This document shows positions 25,730-35,197 of a DNA stretch of 59,280 bases, one piece after another (position 1 is the stretch's first letter; each line of letters starts with the position of its first letter). The DNA is taken from positions 1 through 59,280 of the forward strand of contig NZ_WIAD01000036.1 in NCBI RefSeq assembly GCF_009618275.1. The letters run 5' to 3'. Source of the DNA: Roseimaritima sediminicola (GTDB lineage: Bacteria; Planctomycetota; Planctomycetia; Pirellulales; Pirellulaceae). Under the pieces are notes generated by a model, which was not told where the DNA came from, did not search any database, and saw only the letters and a program-made list of their open reading frames with translations. A program made the translations under genes and the position numbers.

Positions 25730-26515
25730 CTATGCCTCTGCTCGGTGCTCGAACCTTTCGATGCTTTCGCAGCGGCCGCTGGCCGGGTCTACGTGGACCA
25801 ACGCGCCGCACAGTCGCACGTCGCCGGTGGCCACGTGGTAGTGTACCGGTTCGAAGCTGATCGTGGTTTTTAGGACGCGTTCGATGCTGCGTCCGATGAT
25901 GCTGTCGTAGGGGCCGGTCATGCCCACGTCGCACTGAAACGCCGTGCCGCCGGGCAACACCGCGGCATCGGCTGTGGGGACGTGGGTATGGGTTCCCAGC
26001 ACGGCGGAAACCCGCCCGTCCAGGTAGCGTCCCAGCAACTGTTTATCGCTGGTCGCTTCGGCGTGCACGTCCACAATTTTCACCGTGGCCGCGGCCGGCA
26101 ATTCTTCCAGCACACGGTCGGCGGCGGCGAAGGGGCAGTCGACCGGGCGCGTGTGGACTCGGCCCAGCAGGGCAAAGATCGCCACGGTGGTCCCGTCGGG
26201 GGCGGTGATGGTGGTCCAGGGTTTGCCGGGGGCGCTGGCCGGATAGTTGGCCGGGCGCACGATCCGCCGGTCGGATTCCAGTCGCGGATAGATCTCGCGT
26301 TTGCGGTACACGTGATCGCCCATGGTTATCGCGTCGACGCCGTCGCGGATCAGGGCATCGAATTGACGCACCGTCAAACCCGATCCATCGGCGGCGTTCT
26401 CGGCGTTGGCGATCACCAGATCCAAGCGATGTTCGGTGCGCAGATCGCGCAGGTGAGCTTTGATCGCGGACATGCCGGGTTTGCCGACGATGTCGCCCAG
26501 GAACAGGATGCGCAT
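25730..26515 (-). CDS. ymdB: YmdB-type metallophosphoesterase (TIGR00282)
   Basis: The 261-residue protein is a calcineurin-like phosphoesterase of the YmdB family. It shows LFLGDIVGKPGM (first metal motif), IANAENAADGSGLT, DAITMGDHVYRK, VDVHAEATSDK and GTHTHVPTADA, covering the dinuclear-metal ligands. In Bacillus, YmdB hydrolyses 2',3'-cAMP and affects biofilm and motility. Its ATG overlaps the last base of the RNase Y stop (TGATG), and rny-ymdB is a widely conserved pair, which strengthens the assignment. The final few codons enter the repeat region at 25730-25740. Confidence 0.93.
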   Translation of the reverse strand: MRILFLGDIVGKPGMSAIKAHLRDLRTEHRLDLVIANAENAADGSGLTVRQFDALIRDGVDAITMGDHVYRKREIYPRLESDRRIVRPANYPASAPGKPWTTITAPDGTTVAIFALLGRVHTRPVDCPFAAADRVLEELPAAATVKIVDVHAEATSDKQLLGRYLDGRVSAVLGTHTHVPTADAAVLPGGTAFQCDVGMTGPYDSIIGRSIERVLKTTISFEPVHYHVATGDVRLCGALVHVDPASGRCESIERFEHRAEA

Positions 26516-28077
26516 CAGCGTGCGACCTCGGTAAAACGGCTCTCCCGCACCACGGTGACTTTGATTTCGCCGGGATAGGTCAGCTGTTGCTCGAAGGCTT
26601 TGGCGATTTTGCGGCACACCAAGGCGGCCTTGGCATCGTCGGTTTTTTCGGCCCCGACGATGACCCGCAGTTCGCGGCCGGCCTGGATGGCGAAGGCCTG
26701 CTGGACGCCGTCAAAGCCGGTGGCGATCGCTTCCAGCTCTTCCATGCGTTTGATGTACCGTTCCAGGGACTCGCGGCGCGCCCCCGGGCGGCTGGCGCTG
26801 CAGGCATCGGCCGTGGCGACCAGCATCGTGTAGGGGTATTCGGTGACGATTTCATCGTGGTGCCCGAGGGCGGCGTGCACGACTTCGGGCGGCTGGTTGT
26901 GACGTTTCAGCAGGTCGGCTCCGATTTTGGGGTGCCCGCCCTCCAGTTCGTGGTCGGCCGCCTTGCCGATATCGTGCAGCAGTCCGCAGTGTCGAGCCAG
27001 GTCGCCATCGAGGCCGATCATCTCGGCCAGCAAACCGGACAGAAAGGCCACTTCGACGCTGTGTCGCAGCACGTTCTGGCTGTAGCTGGTGCGGAAGTGC
27101 AAGCGGCCCAGCATCTGCACGATCTTGTCGGGCAATCCCGGCAGGTTCACTTCTTCGATCGCTTCGCGACCCTTGTTCATGATGAACGAATCGATTTCTT
27201 TTTCGGTCGCCGCCACGACCTCTTCGATCCGCGAGGGATGGATCCGGCCGTCCGCAATTAATTTATCCAGCGACATCCGGCCGATTTCGCGGCGGACCGG
27301 ATCGAACCCGCTGACGATCACCACGCCGGGGGTATCGTCGATGATCACGTCGACGCCGGTGGCCTTTTCAAAGCTGCGGATGTTGCGGCCTTCGCGGCCG
27401 ATGATGCGGCCCTTCATGTCGTCGTTGGGGATGTCGACGGTGCTGGTCGTCGATTCGGCGGTATGGGCCGAGGCATAGCGTTGGATGGCGGTCAGCAGGA
27501 TCTCGCGGCCCTTGCTGTCGGCCAGTTCGGTCACCCGTCGCTCGTGCCGCAGGACCGCCGTGCCGACTTCCTGTTCCAGTTCCTGTTCGAGGTTGGTCAT
27601 CAGCCGGGTGACGGCTTCCTCCCGCGACAACCCGCTGACCTCCTGCAGCGCGGCGACCTGGCGTTTGGCCGCCGCCTCCAGTTGGCTGCGATGTTTGTTG
27701 GCCGTTTCGATCTGTGCGGTCAGCCGCTGCTGGGTGTTTTCCAGGCCTCGAGCCTGTTTCTGCAAGCTGGCCTCTTGGGCGGTCAACGCATCGCGTTGCT
27801 GCTGAACCCGGGCGGCTTCGCTGCGAACCTGTTCGCGAGACTTGCTGATTTCCTCCTCGGCCTGTGCCTTGATGCTCATCGCCGCCTCTTTGGCCTCCAG
27901 GCGGGCACGGTCCTTCAGGTTGGCGACTTCGGCCTTAGCCAGTTCCAGAATTCGCTCCGCCTCGCTTTGCGCTTCCTGGCGTCCCCTGGCCCGAATCCAT
28001 CTTTCGATGCCCAAAGTCAAGAAGCAACCGAACACAGCCGCCAGCAAGACGGCAATGAGTACGAACGGGTCGAGCAT
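26515..28077 (-). CDS. rny: ribonuclease Y
   Basis: RNase Y is a membrane-anchored endoribonuclease that starts mRNA decay in many bacteria. The 520-residue protein has an N-terminal transmembrane helix ([20 protein letters not shown], residues 5-24), a long coiled coil (about 30-190), a KH RNA-binding domain ([20 protein letters not shown]) and a metal-dependent HD domain ([14 protein letters not shown]) ending at about 430. The length matches the family. It is the first gene of an overlapping pair with ymdB. Confidence 0.96.
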   Translation of the reverse strand: MLDPFVLIAVLLAAVFGCFLTLGIERWIRARGRQEAQSEAERILELAKAEVANLKDRARLEAKEAAMSIKAQAEEEISKSREQVRSEAARVQQQRDALTAQEASLQKQARGLENTQQRLTAQIETANKHRSQLEAAAKRQVAALQEVSGLSREEAVTRLMTNLEQELEQEVGTAVLRHERRVTELADSKGREILLTAIQRYASAHTAESTTSTVDIPNDDMKGRIIGREGRNIRSFEKATGVDVIIDDTPGVVIVSGFDPVRREIGRMSLDKLIADGRIHPSRIEEVVAATEKEIDSFIMNKGREAIEEVNLPGLPDKIVQMLGRLHFRTSYSQNVLRHSVEVAFLSGLLAEMIGLDGDLARHCGLLHDIGKAADHELEGGHPKIGADLLKRHNQPPEVVHAALGHHDEIVTEYPYTMLVATADACSASRPGARRESLERYIKRMEELEAIATGFDGVQQAFAIQAGRELRVIVGAEKTDDAKAALVCRKIAKAFEQQLTYPGEIKVTVVRESRFTEVAR

Positions 28078-28383
28078 GTCGCGATCCTCTATATGGGGGA
28101 GAATCGCCGGAAAACCGGGGTGGCGGAGGGGGCTATCGGGATGGCATTTCCTGCGGGACGTCCCGAGGGCAAACGCGGAACACCGTTTCCGTGACCGATC
28201 AACAGCGTTAGCCTGTCAAAATTCAAAGACGAGAAACGATTGCCCACGAGAGTAACCGGCCGGTCTACTGGCGAGTTGTGTGTTCTCAAGATCAATCGGC
28301 CAGAGCTCGATCTCGGGAGCCATTCCCGCGATCGCTCTCGTGGCTGCGGGCAATCCTACCAGTTGTGATAGCGGGCTGAAACA
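28078..28383. other. 306-base divergent intergenic region
   Basis: The region separates the divergent rny and tilS genes and so must hold both promoters. I see no convincing operator, RNA gene or repeat in it. Confidence 0.4.
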
Positions 28384-29397
28384 ATGGGGAACGAAAAGCC
28401 TTTCGGCGACGCTTTCCGCGGGCTGTGCCACCGCTTGGAGGACGCCTGGCCGGCGGCCAGTTGGGTCGATGTGCCGTGCTTGGTGGCCGTCAGCGGCGGA
28501 GCTGACAGCGTCGCCCTGCTGTGCGCGATGGCCGCGGTGCATGCCGCGCACCGCGGCCGCGGCACCCTGCGCGTGGCGCACTACCATCACGGACTCCGCG
28601 GCGCGGCCGCCGACGCCGATGCCGACTTCGTGCGGCGGCTGGCCGGTCGCCTGCAGTTGCCTTTCGTCGTCGGGACCGCATCCCCATCGGCAGCCGGCGT
28701 CGCGGTGGCCGACGAAGCGAGCCTGCGCGAGCTGCGTTATCGGTTCCTGGGAACCGAAGCGCATCGCTGTGGCGCCCGCTGGGTGGCCGTCGGGCATACG
28801 CGCGAGGACAACGTGGAGACGCTGCTGCATCAGATGCTGCGCGGCTGCGGCCCGCAGGGACTGGCCGGCATGCCCCGCAGTCGCGAGCTGGTCGCCGACG
28901 TGATGTTGATTCGGCCTTTGCTACAGCTGCCCCGCGGCGACCTCCGCGCCGCCCTGAAGGCTCGGGGCCAGCCCTGGCGGGAAGACGCCAGCAACGCCCA
29001 GTTGCACTACAAACGCAACTGGCTGCGGCATCATCTGCTGCCCGAGATCGAGCAGCAGTATCCCGGAGCCGGTCAGCGATTGGCCCAGACGATCCAGCAG
29101 CAAGCCGACGTCCTGCAGGTGCTCGACGCCGCCGCCGATCGCTGGCTGGAGCAGTGCGTCCGTTTCGCGCCGGGCCGATTAACGGTGCGCGACCAGTCGG
29201 CGGCCGAGGCGACCATCGTGCGGGCCCTGCAAAAAGCCTGGGACCGGCAGAGATGGTCCCGCGGCGGCTTCAGCGCCGAACACTGGCAGCGAATCGCCCG
29301 CGCGATTTCGAATCCTCAGGCCCCGCCGCAGACCCTGCCGGGAAACATCCGCCTGCACCGGCACGGCAGCGAGTTGAGGTTGGAATCGGAAATCTGA
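28384..29397 (+). CDS. tilS: tRNA(Ile)-lysidine synthetase (TilS)
   Basis: TilS attaches lysine to C34 of the tRNA that reads AUA, changing its identity from Met to Ile, and is essential. The 337-residue protein has the ATP-pyrophosphatase PP-loop VAVSGGADSVALL (SGGADS at 37-42), VAHYHHGLRG, the VGHTREDNVETLLHQMLRG motif and RPLLQLPRGDL. The C-terminal region is shorter than in E. coli TilS (432 residues), as in many bacteria. The ATG at 28384 leaves about 30 residues ahead of the PP-loop, as expected. It converges with proB. Confidence 0.93.
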   Translation: MGNEKPFGDAFRGLCHRLEDAWPAASWVDVPCLVAVSGGADSVALLCAMAAVHAAHRGRGTLRVAHYHHGLRGAAADADADFVRRLAGRLQLPFVVGTASPSAAGVAVADEASLRELRYRFLGTEAHRCGARWVAVGHTREDNVETLLHQMLRGCGPQGLAGMPRSRELVADVMLIRPLLQLPRGDLRAALKARGQPWREDASNAQLHYKRNWLRHHLLPEIEQQYPGAGQRLAQTIQQQADVLQVLDAAADRWLEQCVRFAPGRLTVRDQSAAEATIVRALQKAWDRQRWSRGGFSAEHWQRIARAISNPQAPPQTLPGNIRLHRHGSELRLESEI

Positions 29398-29416
29398 AAC
29401 CTCCTGACTCCTCCAC

Positions 29417-30607
29417 TCACAGCAGCGGTTCGCCGGGGTCGTCGTTTTCGATCGTCATGTTGTCGCGGTGGAGGACGGTTTCGAAGGGGCAGTGTCCCAG
29501 CACGTCGGCGATCTGGTCGCTGGGCAGTCCGGCGATCCGGGACAGTTCGTCGGCCGGGTAATTGATCAGGCCCCGAGCGACCGTGCGGCCGCTGGGGTCG
29601 CAGACTTCCACACAGTCGCCGCGTTCGAACAAGCCGCTGCAGCCGACCACGCCGATCGCCAGCAGGCTGCCGCCGGCGACGATGGCATCGGCCGCGCCCT
29701 GGTCGATACCGATTCGCCCGGTGATGGCCGCGGCGTGTCCGATCCAGCGGCGGCGTCCGCGGAGCGGATCCGAGACCGGCTTGAACAGGGTGCCCAGCGG
29801 CTCGCCGGCGCAGATCCGCTTGAGCACGTCGGGGCAGCGTCCCGAGGCGATGATCGTGGGGTGGCCGTAGGCACAGGCCGCGGCCGCCGCGTGCAACTTG
29901 CTGGCCATGCCGCCCTTGCTCAGCCCGCCGGCGGTGGGCGCCTGCACCAGGTCCCAGACGGGTTCGTCCAGCTTTTCCACCGTGGGGATGACCTGGCTGG
30001 TGGGCTGGTCGGGCGGCCCGTCCATCAACCCCTCAACGTCGGACAGAATGATGAGCAGCGCCTCCTGCAGCAGGCCCGACACGGCGGCCGCCATGCGGTC
30101 GTTGTCGCCGAAGGTGGTCATCAGTTCCTCGACGGCCACCGAGTCGTTTTCGTTGATCACGGCGATCGCGCCCAGGTCGTGGATCTGGGACAGGGCATTG
30201 CGGACATTCAGGTAACTGGTTCGGTGTCGCAGGTCCTCGGCCGTCAACAGGACCAGGGCGGCGTGGTATCCGCCCTGAGCCATGGCCGCCTCGTAGACCT
30301 GGATCAGCTGGGCCTGTCCGATGGCCGCCAGGGCCTGCAGCTTGGAAAGGCCTGTAGGGCGGGAATCCAGCCCCAACCGGCCCATGCCTGCACCCACCGC
30401 ACCACTGCTGACTAGAATCACTTGCCGGCCGGTGTCGGCGATCTCGCACAACTGGGCGGACAGCCGCTCCAGCTGGGGCACATCCAGTTGGCCGTTGGCA
30501 TTGGTCAACACTCGCGTTCCGACTTTGACGATCACCCGTCTGGCTTGCGAGATCGCCGCAAGGCGTTGAGGGTCGGGCGCGGTCACGGTTTGCGAAGTAG
30601 AGGGCAA
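29417..30607 (-). CDS. proB: glutamate 5-kinase (ProB) with PUA domain
   Basis: ProB phosphorylates glutamate in the first step of proline synthesis. The 396-residue protein contains the amino-acid kinase fold with VIVKVGTRVLTN, ILVSSGAVGAGM, VINENDSVAVEEL, FGDNDRMAAAV and the KGGMASKLHAA loop, followed by a C-terminal PUA domain (about 300-385, GSLLAIGVVG...GDCVEVCDPSGR). This matches the two-domain E. coli form (367 residues). An N-terminal extension of about 20 residues precedes the kinase domain, so a downstream start cannot be excluded. It stands alone, without proA next to it. Confidence 0.94.
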   Translation of the reverse strand: MPSTSQTVTAPDPQRLAAISQARRVIVKVGTRVLTNANGQLDVPQLERLSAQLCEIADTGRQVILVSSGAVGAGMGRLGLDSRPTGLSKLQALAAIGQAQLIQVYEAAMAQGGYHAALVLLTAEDLRHRTSYLNVRNALSQIHDLGAIAVINENDSVAVEELMTTFGDNDRMAAAVSGLLQEALLIILSDVEGLMDGPPDQPTSQVIPTVEKLDEPVWDLVQAPTAGGLSKGGMASKLHAAAAACAYGHPTIIASGRCPDVLKRICAGEPLGTLFKPVSDPLRGRRRWIGHAAAITGRIGIDQGAADAIVAGGSLLAIGVVGCSGLFERGDCVEVCDPSGRTVARGLINYPADELSRIAGLPSDQIADVLGHCPFETVLHRDNMTIENDDPGEPLL

Positions 30608-30741
30608 GGAATTCTCCAGGACTCGACAAGGGAGGGACGAACGGATTGCTTAAGTGTACGAAAGGCCGGTTGAGTCGGGAATTGCGGGTAACTATTCTAT
30701 GGCTTTCCTAGTCCCCCTTAGCAATGCCCCCAAAGCGTCTT

Positions 30742-31224
30742 ATGCGATACTGCCAGCTGGACTCGATCATCGAGCTTGTGCCCGGACGCAAGCTGGTAGC
30801 GACGCGGACGTTGCGTGCCGACGAAGAATACCTGCTGGATCATTTTCCGCGGTTTCCCGTGATGCCCGGCGTGATGATGCTGGAAGCCCTGCATCAAGCG
30901 GCGTTTTGGATGGTGTACACCGGGGACGATTTTGCCCACCCGCTGGTCGTGCTGCGCGAGGCCAAGAGCGTCAAATTTGGCGATTTTTTGACGCCCGGCG
31001 AGACGCTGCGGGTGACGGCCGAATGCGTCAAAGAGAAAGACGGCCTGGTGACGGTCAAAGCCAAGGCCTGCAAGGGCGAACGGACCACCGTCTCGGCCCG
31101 CTTGATATTGGAAAAGAAGGGCACGGGCCATCCCGAACGCCTGCAAACCGATGAATTTGTCCGGGGACGGTTAAAAAAACAGTTTTCTGAATTGTTCAGC
31201 GAAGCGATTTCCGCTACAGCATAG
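30742..31224 (+). CDS. FabZ-like hydroxyacyl-ACP dehydratase, first copy
   Basis: The hotdog-fold protein (160 residues from the ATG at 30742; another ATG at 30724) carries the FabZ active-site pattern LLDHFPRFPVMPGVMMLEAL, where the His is catalytic and the loop is HFPxFPVMPG. The partner acid on the central helix is Glu in MLEAL. FabZ dehydrates 3-hydroxyacyl-ACP to trans-2-enoyl-ACP. The protein opens MRYCQLDSIIELVPGRK, as related planctomycete proteins do. It begins a four-gene cluster with an ACP, a second dehydratase and a ketosynthase. Confidence 0.88.
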   Translation: MRYCQLDSIIELVPGRKLVATRTLRADEEYLLDHFPRFPVMPGVMMLEALHQAAFWMVYTGDDFAHPLVVLREAKSVKFGDFLTPGETLRVTAECVKEKDGLVTVKAKACKGERTTVSARLILEKKGTGHPERLQTDEFVRGRLKKQFSELFSEAISATA

Positions 31225-31352
31225 CCTCCCACGCCAAGACTTTCGCTTCGACTCGCCCCGCTCCGCGTGGACGCTCCCGGGCTTCGCCCCCACATTTCCG
31301 CTCACCTTCCCTTCCACTGCCCCTTACACAACTGCATTGTAGGAACTCTCTA

Positions 31353-31739
31353 ATGGCCTATACCGACGAAGAAATTTTTCAGAAAGTTCGCGAAGCTTTG
31401 GAAGACGCTTTGGGTGTCGATGAAGACGAAGTGACTCCGGACGCCACCTTGGTGGGGGATCTGGGCGCCGAGTCGATCGACTTCCTGGACATCGTGTTCA
31501 AGCTGGAAAAATCGTTCGATATCCAAATCCCTCGCGAAGAGCTGTGGCCCGAGGACATCCTCACCAACAGCACCTACGTCGACGACGGCAAAGTCACCGC
31601 CCAGGGCCTCGAGGAACTCAAGCGGCGGATGCCCTGGGCCGACCTGAGCAACTTTGAAGAGAATCCCCGCGTCCAGGACTTCGGCAATCTGCTGACCGTT
31701 CAGGACATGTGCTCCTACGTCAAAGCCAAAGCCAACTAG
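31353..31739 (+). CDS. acyl carrier protein with C-terminal extension
   Basis: The N-terminal 80 residues are a standard ACP: EEIFQKVREALEDALGVDED, then DATLVGDLGAESIDFLDIVF, where the Ser in GAES carries phosphopantetheine. At 128 residues it is about 50 longer than AcpP. The extension (EELKRRMPWADLSNFEENPR, then LLTVQDMCSYVKAKAN) keeps the last helix of the ACP fold, so the extra part is inserted before it. The acidic 4'-PP helix is present. It sits between two dehydratase genes, so it is probably dedicated to this cluster. Confidence 0.93.
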   Translation: MAYTDEEIFQKVREALEDALGVDEDEVTPDATLVGDLGAESIDFLDIVFKLEKSFDIQIPREELWPEDILTNSTYVDDGKVTAQGLEELKRRMPWADLSNFEENPRVQDFGNLLTVQDMCSYVKAKAN

Positions 31740-31816
31740 ACGCCGTTTTGCAAGGAAGCATGGCGTGGCGTCCCGACCCTTTTTGTCTGCTTCTGTTTTC
31801 TCGGCGGTAACGAACG

Positions 31817-32323
31817 ATGCGTTGGCTGTGGCTCGACCGGTTCACTGAATTTCAAAGCGGCAGTCACGCCCGCGGAATCAAATGTGTGGCGTTGGACGAA
31901 GAGGTGGTCGACGAGTACTTCCCGGGCCACCCCTTCTTTCCTCCGACGTTGATTATCGAAGGCCTGGCGCAGCTGAGCGGGATCCTGGTCGCCGAGCATT
32001 TTGATTTCAAAGTCCGCGTGGTGCTGGCCAAGGTCAACCGCGCGGTCTACCACCGTAGCGCCCGGCCCGGCGACCAGTTGCACTACTACGCAAAACTGGA
32101 AAACACCCAGTCCGAAGGGGCCATCTGCAGTTGTACCAGCCACTGCGATGGCCAGTTGCAAGCGGAGGTGGATCTGATGTTCGCCTTCCTGGATGCAAAA
32201 CGATTCGGGGTGGAATCGATGTTTAACAAAGGCGATCTGCTGACCATGCTGCGGTTGATGGACTTGTTCCATGTGGCCGTCGATGCCGATGGACAGCCGT
32301 TGGAAATTTCGCCAAACTTGTAA
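31817..32323 (+). CDS. FabZ-like hydroxyacyl-ACP dehydratase, second copy
   Basis: This 168-residue hotdog protein has the FabZ-like active loop VVDEYFPGHPFFPPTLIIEG followed by LAQLSGIL, with the His and Glu in the expected positions. It is clearly diverged from the first copy: the loop reads HPFFPP in place of PVMPG. The rest (SARPGDQLHYYAKLENTQSE) matches the hotdog core. Having two different dehydratases around one ACP suggests either a heterodimer or separate substrates. The ketosynthase starts 41 bases downstream. Confidence 0.87.
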   Translation: MRWLWLDRFTEFQSGSHARGIKCVALDEEVVDEYFPGHPFFPPTLIIEGLAQLSGILVAEHFDFKVRVVLAKVNRAVYHRSARPGDQLHYYAKLENTQSEGAICSCTSHCDGQLQAEVDLMFAFLDAKRFGVESMFNKGDLLTMLRLMDLFHVAVDADGQPLEISPNL

Positions 32324-32364
32324 CTTCCGTTTTTTTACCGCCACGCACCCAGCGCGAACCGAAT

Positions 32365-33651
32365 ATGCGTCGACGAGTTGTTGTCACCGGCATCGGCATG
32401 ATCAACCCCATGGGGCATGACGTGCAAACCGTCTGGTCCGGCCTGCAAGAGGGCAAGAGCGGCGTGGGCTATACCACGTTGTTCGATGCCAGCGGGTTTC
32501 CCACCAAAATCTCGGCCGAAGTTAAAAACTGGGACATCACCGACAGCGGCGAGTCGGCCGAGCAGTGGAAGCATCGCGGACGACATACCAAGTTCGCCGC
32601 CGGTGCGGCCAAGCAAGCGATCGCCGACAGCGGTGTGCTGGACAGCGGAGTCGATCCGACCCGGTTCGGCGTGTACCTGGGCAGCGGCGAAGGCAATCAG
32701 GACTTTGCCTCGTTCTCGCAGATGATGGCCGCTTCGCTGGCCGACGGAGAATACGACGCGGAAAAGTTCATCCGCAAAGGCCTGGAAATCCTCGACCCGG
32801 CCGTCGAACTGGAACAAGAACCCAACATGCCGGCCGCCCACTTGGCCGGAATGTTCAACGCCCAAGGGCCCAACTACAACTGCTTGACCGCCTGCGCGGC
32901 CAGCAGCCAAGCCGTGGGCGAAGCGACGGAGATCATTCGCCGCGGCGATGCCGACGTGATGCTCTCCGGCGGCACGCACAGCATGATCCACCCCTTCGGC
33001 GTGACGGGGTTCAATCTGCTGACCGCACTGAGCGAACGCAACGACGAACCGACCAAGGCCAGCCGACCCTTTGACGCCACCCGCGATGGGTTCGTCCTGG
33101 GCGAAGGATCGGCGATGGTCGTTCTGGAAGAATTGGAATACGCCAAACGCCGTGGGGCCACGATCTATGGCGAAGTCCTCGGCTATGGGACCACCGCCGA
33201 TGCCTACCGCATCACCGACATCCCGCCGGACGGCCACGGTGGGATCGCCAGCATGCGGATGAGCATCGCCGATGCGGGGCTGAACCCCGCAGACATCCAG
33301 TACGTCAACGCCCACGGCACCAGCACGACGGTGAACGATAAAGTCGAAACGCTGGCCTGCCGGACCGTGTTCGGCGAAGCCGCCGACAAGGTGCCGGTCA
33401 GCAGTACCAAGAGCATGATGGGGCACCTGATCGCCGCCGCCGGCGTCACCGAAATGATCGTCTGCCTGTTGGCGATCCGCGACTCGGTGCTGCCGCCGAC
33501 GATCAACTATCACAACCCCGACCCACTGTGCGATCTGGACTACGTGCCCAACGAAGCCCGTCCGGCCGAGATCCGCTACGCCCTGAACAACAGCTTCGGG
33601 TTCGGCGGCCAGAACGTCACCCTCTGCCTCGGCCGCTACGACGGCAAATAA
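32365..33651 (+). CDS. beta-ketoacyl-ACP synthase, FabF type
   Basis: The 428-residue condensing enzyme carries the Cys-His-His triad of KAS I/II: Cys177 in CLTACAASS, His317 in VNAHGTSTTVND and His354 in KSMMGHLIAAAG. The thiolase fold starts MRRRVVVTGIGMINPMGHDV. It elongates acyl-ACP with malonyl-ACP. Together with the ACP and two dehydratases it could make or extend a specific acyl chain; no ketoreductase or enoyl reductase lies in the cluster, so these must come from elsewhere. The gene ends directly before an array of hairpin repeats. Confidence 0.94.
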   Translation: MRRRVVVTGIGMINPMGHDVQTVWSGLQEGKSGVGYTTLFDASGFPTKISAEVKNWDITDSGESAEQWKHRGRHTKFAAGAAKQAIADSGVLDSGVDPTRFGVYLGSGEGNQDFASFSQMMAASLADGEYDAEKFIRKGLEILDPAVELEQEPNMPAAHLAGMFNAQGPNYNCLTACAASSQAVGEATEIIRRGDADVMLSGGTHSMIHPFGVTGFNLLTALSERNDEPTKASRPFDATRDGFVLGEGSAMVVLEELEYAKRRGATIYGEVLGYGTTADAYRITDIPPDGHGGIASMRMSIADAGLNPADIQYVNAHGTSTTVNDKVETLACRTVFGEAADKVPVSSTKSMMGHLIAAAGVTEMIVCLLAIRDSVLPPTINYHNPDPLCDLDYVPNEARPAEIRYALNNSFGFGGQNVTLCLGRYDGK

Positions 33652-33654
33652 CCA

Positions 33655-33864
33655 GTGGCATAGGCTTCCAGCCTGTGAAAACCAGTGGCATAGGCTTCCA
33701 GCCTGTGAAGACCAGTGGCATAGGCTTCCAGCCTGTGAAGACAGTGGCATAGGCTTCCAGCCTGTGAAACCAGTGGCATGGGCTTCCAGCCTGTGAAGAC
33801 AGTGGCATAGGCTTCCAGCCTGTGAAGACCAGAATAAAAATCACAGGCTAGAAGCCTATGCCAC
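33655..33864. repeat. array of REP-like hairpin repeats: six forward, one inverted
   Basis: Copies of GTGGCATAGGCTTCCAGCC/TGTGAA start at 33655, 33685, 33715, 33744, 33773 and 33802 (spacing 29-30). An inverted copy lies at 33842-33864, so the last pair can also form a longer hairpin. The array lies between the convergent ketosynthase and parvulin genes. Spacing is uniform because the intervals are a few bases, not unique spacers, so it is not CRISPR. Confidence 0.95.
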
Positions 33865-33887
33865 TGGGAAGCCTCGGCCGCGTGGGC

Positions 33888-35060
33888 TCAGCGCTGCTGC
33901 TGCTGGGTTTCTTTGGCGGCGGTGCGTTCCAGCGGCATCGCGCCTTGGACGTCCTCGGGAAAGATGCTCCAGACCGGCACCTTGGACTGCATGTCGGCCA
34001 GCAGTCGTTCCTCGGATTCGGCGATCCGCTGCTTGCGGAGCTTCTCGCGGATTTCATCCTGCACTTCGGAGATGGGCCGCAGGCCGGCCTCTTTGCGGTC
34101 TAGGACGCGGACGATGTGCAGGCCGACTTCGTCCTCGATAAAAGGGCTCATCTTGTTCAGCGGCAGGGCAAAGATCTGATCCTCCAGCCGTTTGGACACC
34201 AGCGATCCGCGCTGGGTCCAGTCGTGGAATCCGCCAGCCGAGGCGAAGGGTTCCTGGGATTTCTTCTTGGCCACCGCCTGCATATTGCCTCCGAACAGGG
34301 CTTCGTTGCCCATCGCCGCGAGCGCCTCGGCGGCTTCCTGACGCGAGTCAAAGCGGTCAAAACGCACGGTCAACTGTTCCCATTTTGCCTGCGCCGCTTG
34401 ACGGAACTCGTCCCGGTGCCCGTCGTAGTACTCTTGGATCTCAAAGATGGTGATCTTGGGATCCTGGTCGACCACTTCGTTCAAGTACATGCGTCCGAGC
34501 ATGCTGTCGACGAACTCCCGCTGTTGGCTTTCCAGCGACGAGCCCTGCGAACGCAGTCTTTCGTCCAGCTCGGTTAATTCGGTCAGCTCCAGTTTCTCCA
34601 TCAGGTGCGGGACCTGACTTTCGTAGAACAGTTTGCGGGCCCGTGAATGCATCATTTTCTGCACCTCGGCTCGCTTGTCGGCGCCCTGCGTTCCGGCCTG
34701 TTTCAAGAGGAACGCTTCGCCCATCATTTTGGCTTGGATCGCTTGCTGCAGCAGGCCGCGGAGCATGTTGACGCGGCCGTACTTGATTTCTTCTTCGGTC
34801 AACGGACGGCCCTGTTGCTCTTCGACCATCTGCAGGCGGCGGTCGATTTTGGGCATCAAATCGCCCAACAGGATCGGCGACTGTCCGACCACGGCGATCA
34901 GCGCGGCGGGGTTTTCCGGCAGTTCGGTCGCCAACGCTTCCTCGATCTTTTCTGGCGAAGGCGCTTGCTGGGCAGCGGCCATCGAGGGCATCGACAACAG
35001 CAAACCGGCCAGCAGAATCGCCGGCGCAGGCGAGCGGAATGGGACAGCGGCAGCGAGCAT
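33888..35060 (-). CDS. exported parvulin-type peptidyl-prolyl isomerase (SurA/PrsA-like)
   Basis: The 390-residue protein has a signal peptide (about 1-30, ending MAAA-QQ), an N-terminal helical chaperone-like region (about 45-210, as in SurA) and a parvulin domain (about 225-320) with AKWEQLTVRFDRFDS, FASAGGFHDWTQRGSL and MSPFIEDEVGLHIVRVLDRK. SurA-like proteins help outer-membrane proteins fold in the periplasm. The C-terminus ends in a Gln run. It lies downstream of mfd in the same direction only at a distance, as mfd is transcribed toward it with about 137 bases between. Confidence 0.86.
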   Translation of the reverse strand: MLAAAVPFRSPAPAILLAGLLLSMPSMAAAQQAPSPEKIEEALATELPENPAALIAVVGQSPILLGDLMPKIDRRLQMVEEQQGRPLTEEEIKYGRVNMLRGLLQQAIQAKMMGEAFLLKQAGTQGADKRAEVQKMMHSRARKLFYESQVPHLMEKLELTELTELDERLRSQGSSLESQQREFVDSMLGRMYLNEVVDQDPKITIFEIQEYYDGHRDEFRQAAQAKWEQLTVRFDRFDSRQEAAEALAAMGNEALFGGNMQAVAKKKSQEPFASAGGFHDWTQRGSLVSKRLEDQIFALPLNKMSPFIEDEVGLHIVRVLDRKEAGLRPISEVQDEIREKLRKQRIAESEERLLADMQSKVPVWSIFPEDVQGAMPLERTAAKETQQQQR

Positions 35061-35197
35061 GGGGCGTCGAAGGAGTGCGAGAAACGGGGCCGAACGGACG
35101 CGTCCCTGGCGGGCCGGTCCGGATCGATCATGACGGTTCGCTTCGCTTGTACGCAGAAGCCCGCGGGGGTGTCAACCAGAATCGACGGGCGGCAATG

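Noticed and set aside
33617-33844. A peptide of repeated FTGWKPMPL units
   Set aside because: It is a translation of the REP-like repeats between genes and has no start signal or domain.
33655-33864. Possible CRISPR array
   Set aside because: Intervals between repeats are only about 5-6 bases and nearly identical, so there are no spacers, and no cas genes are present.
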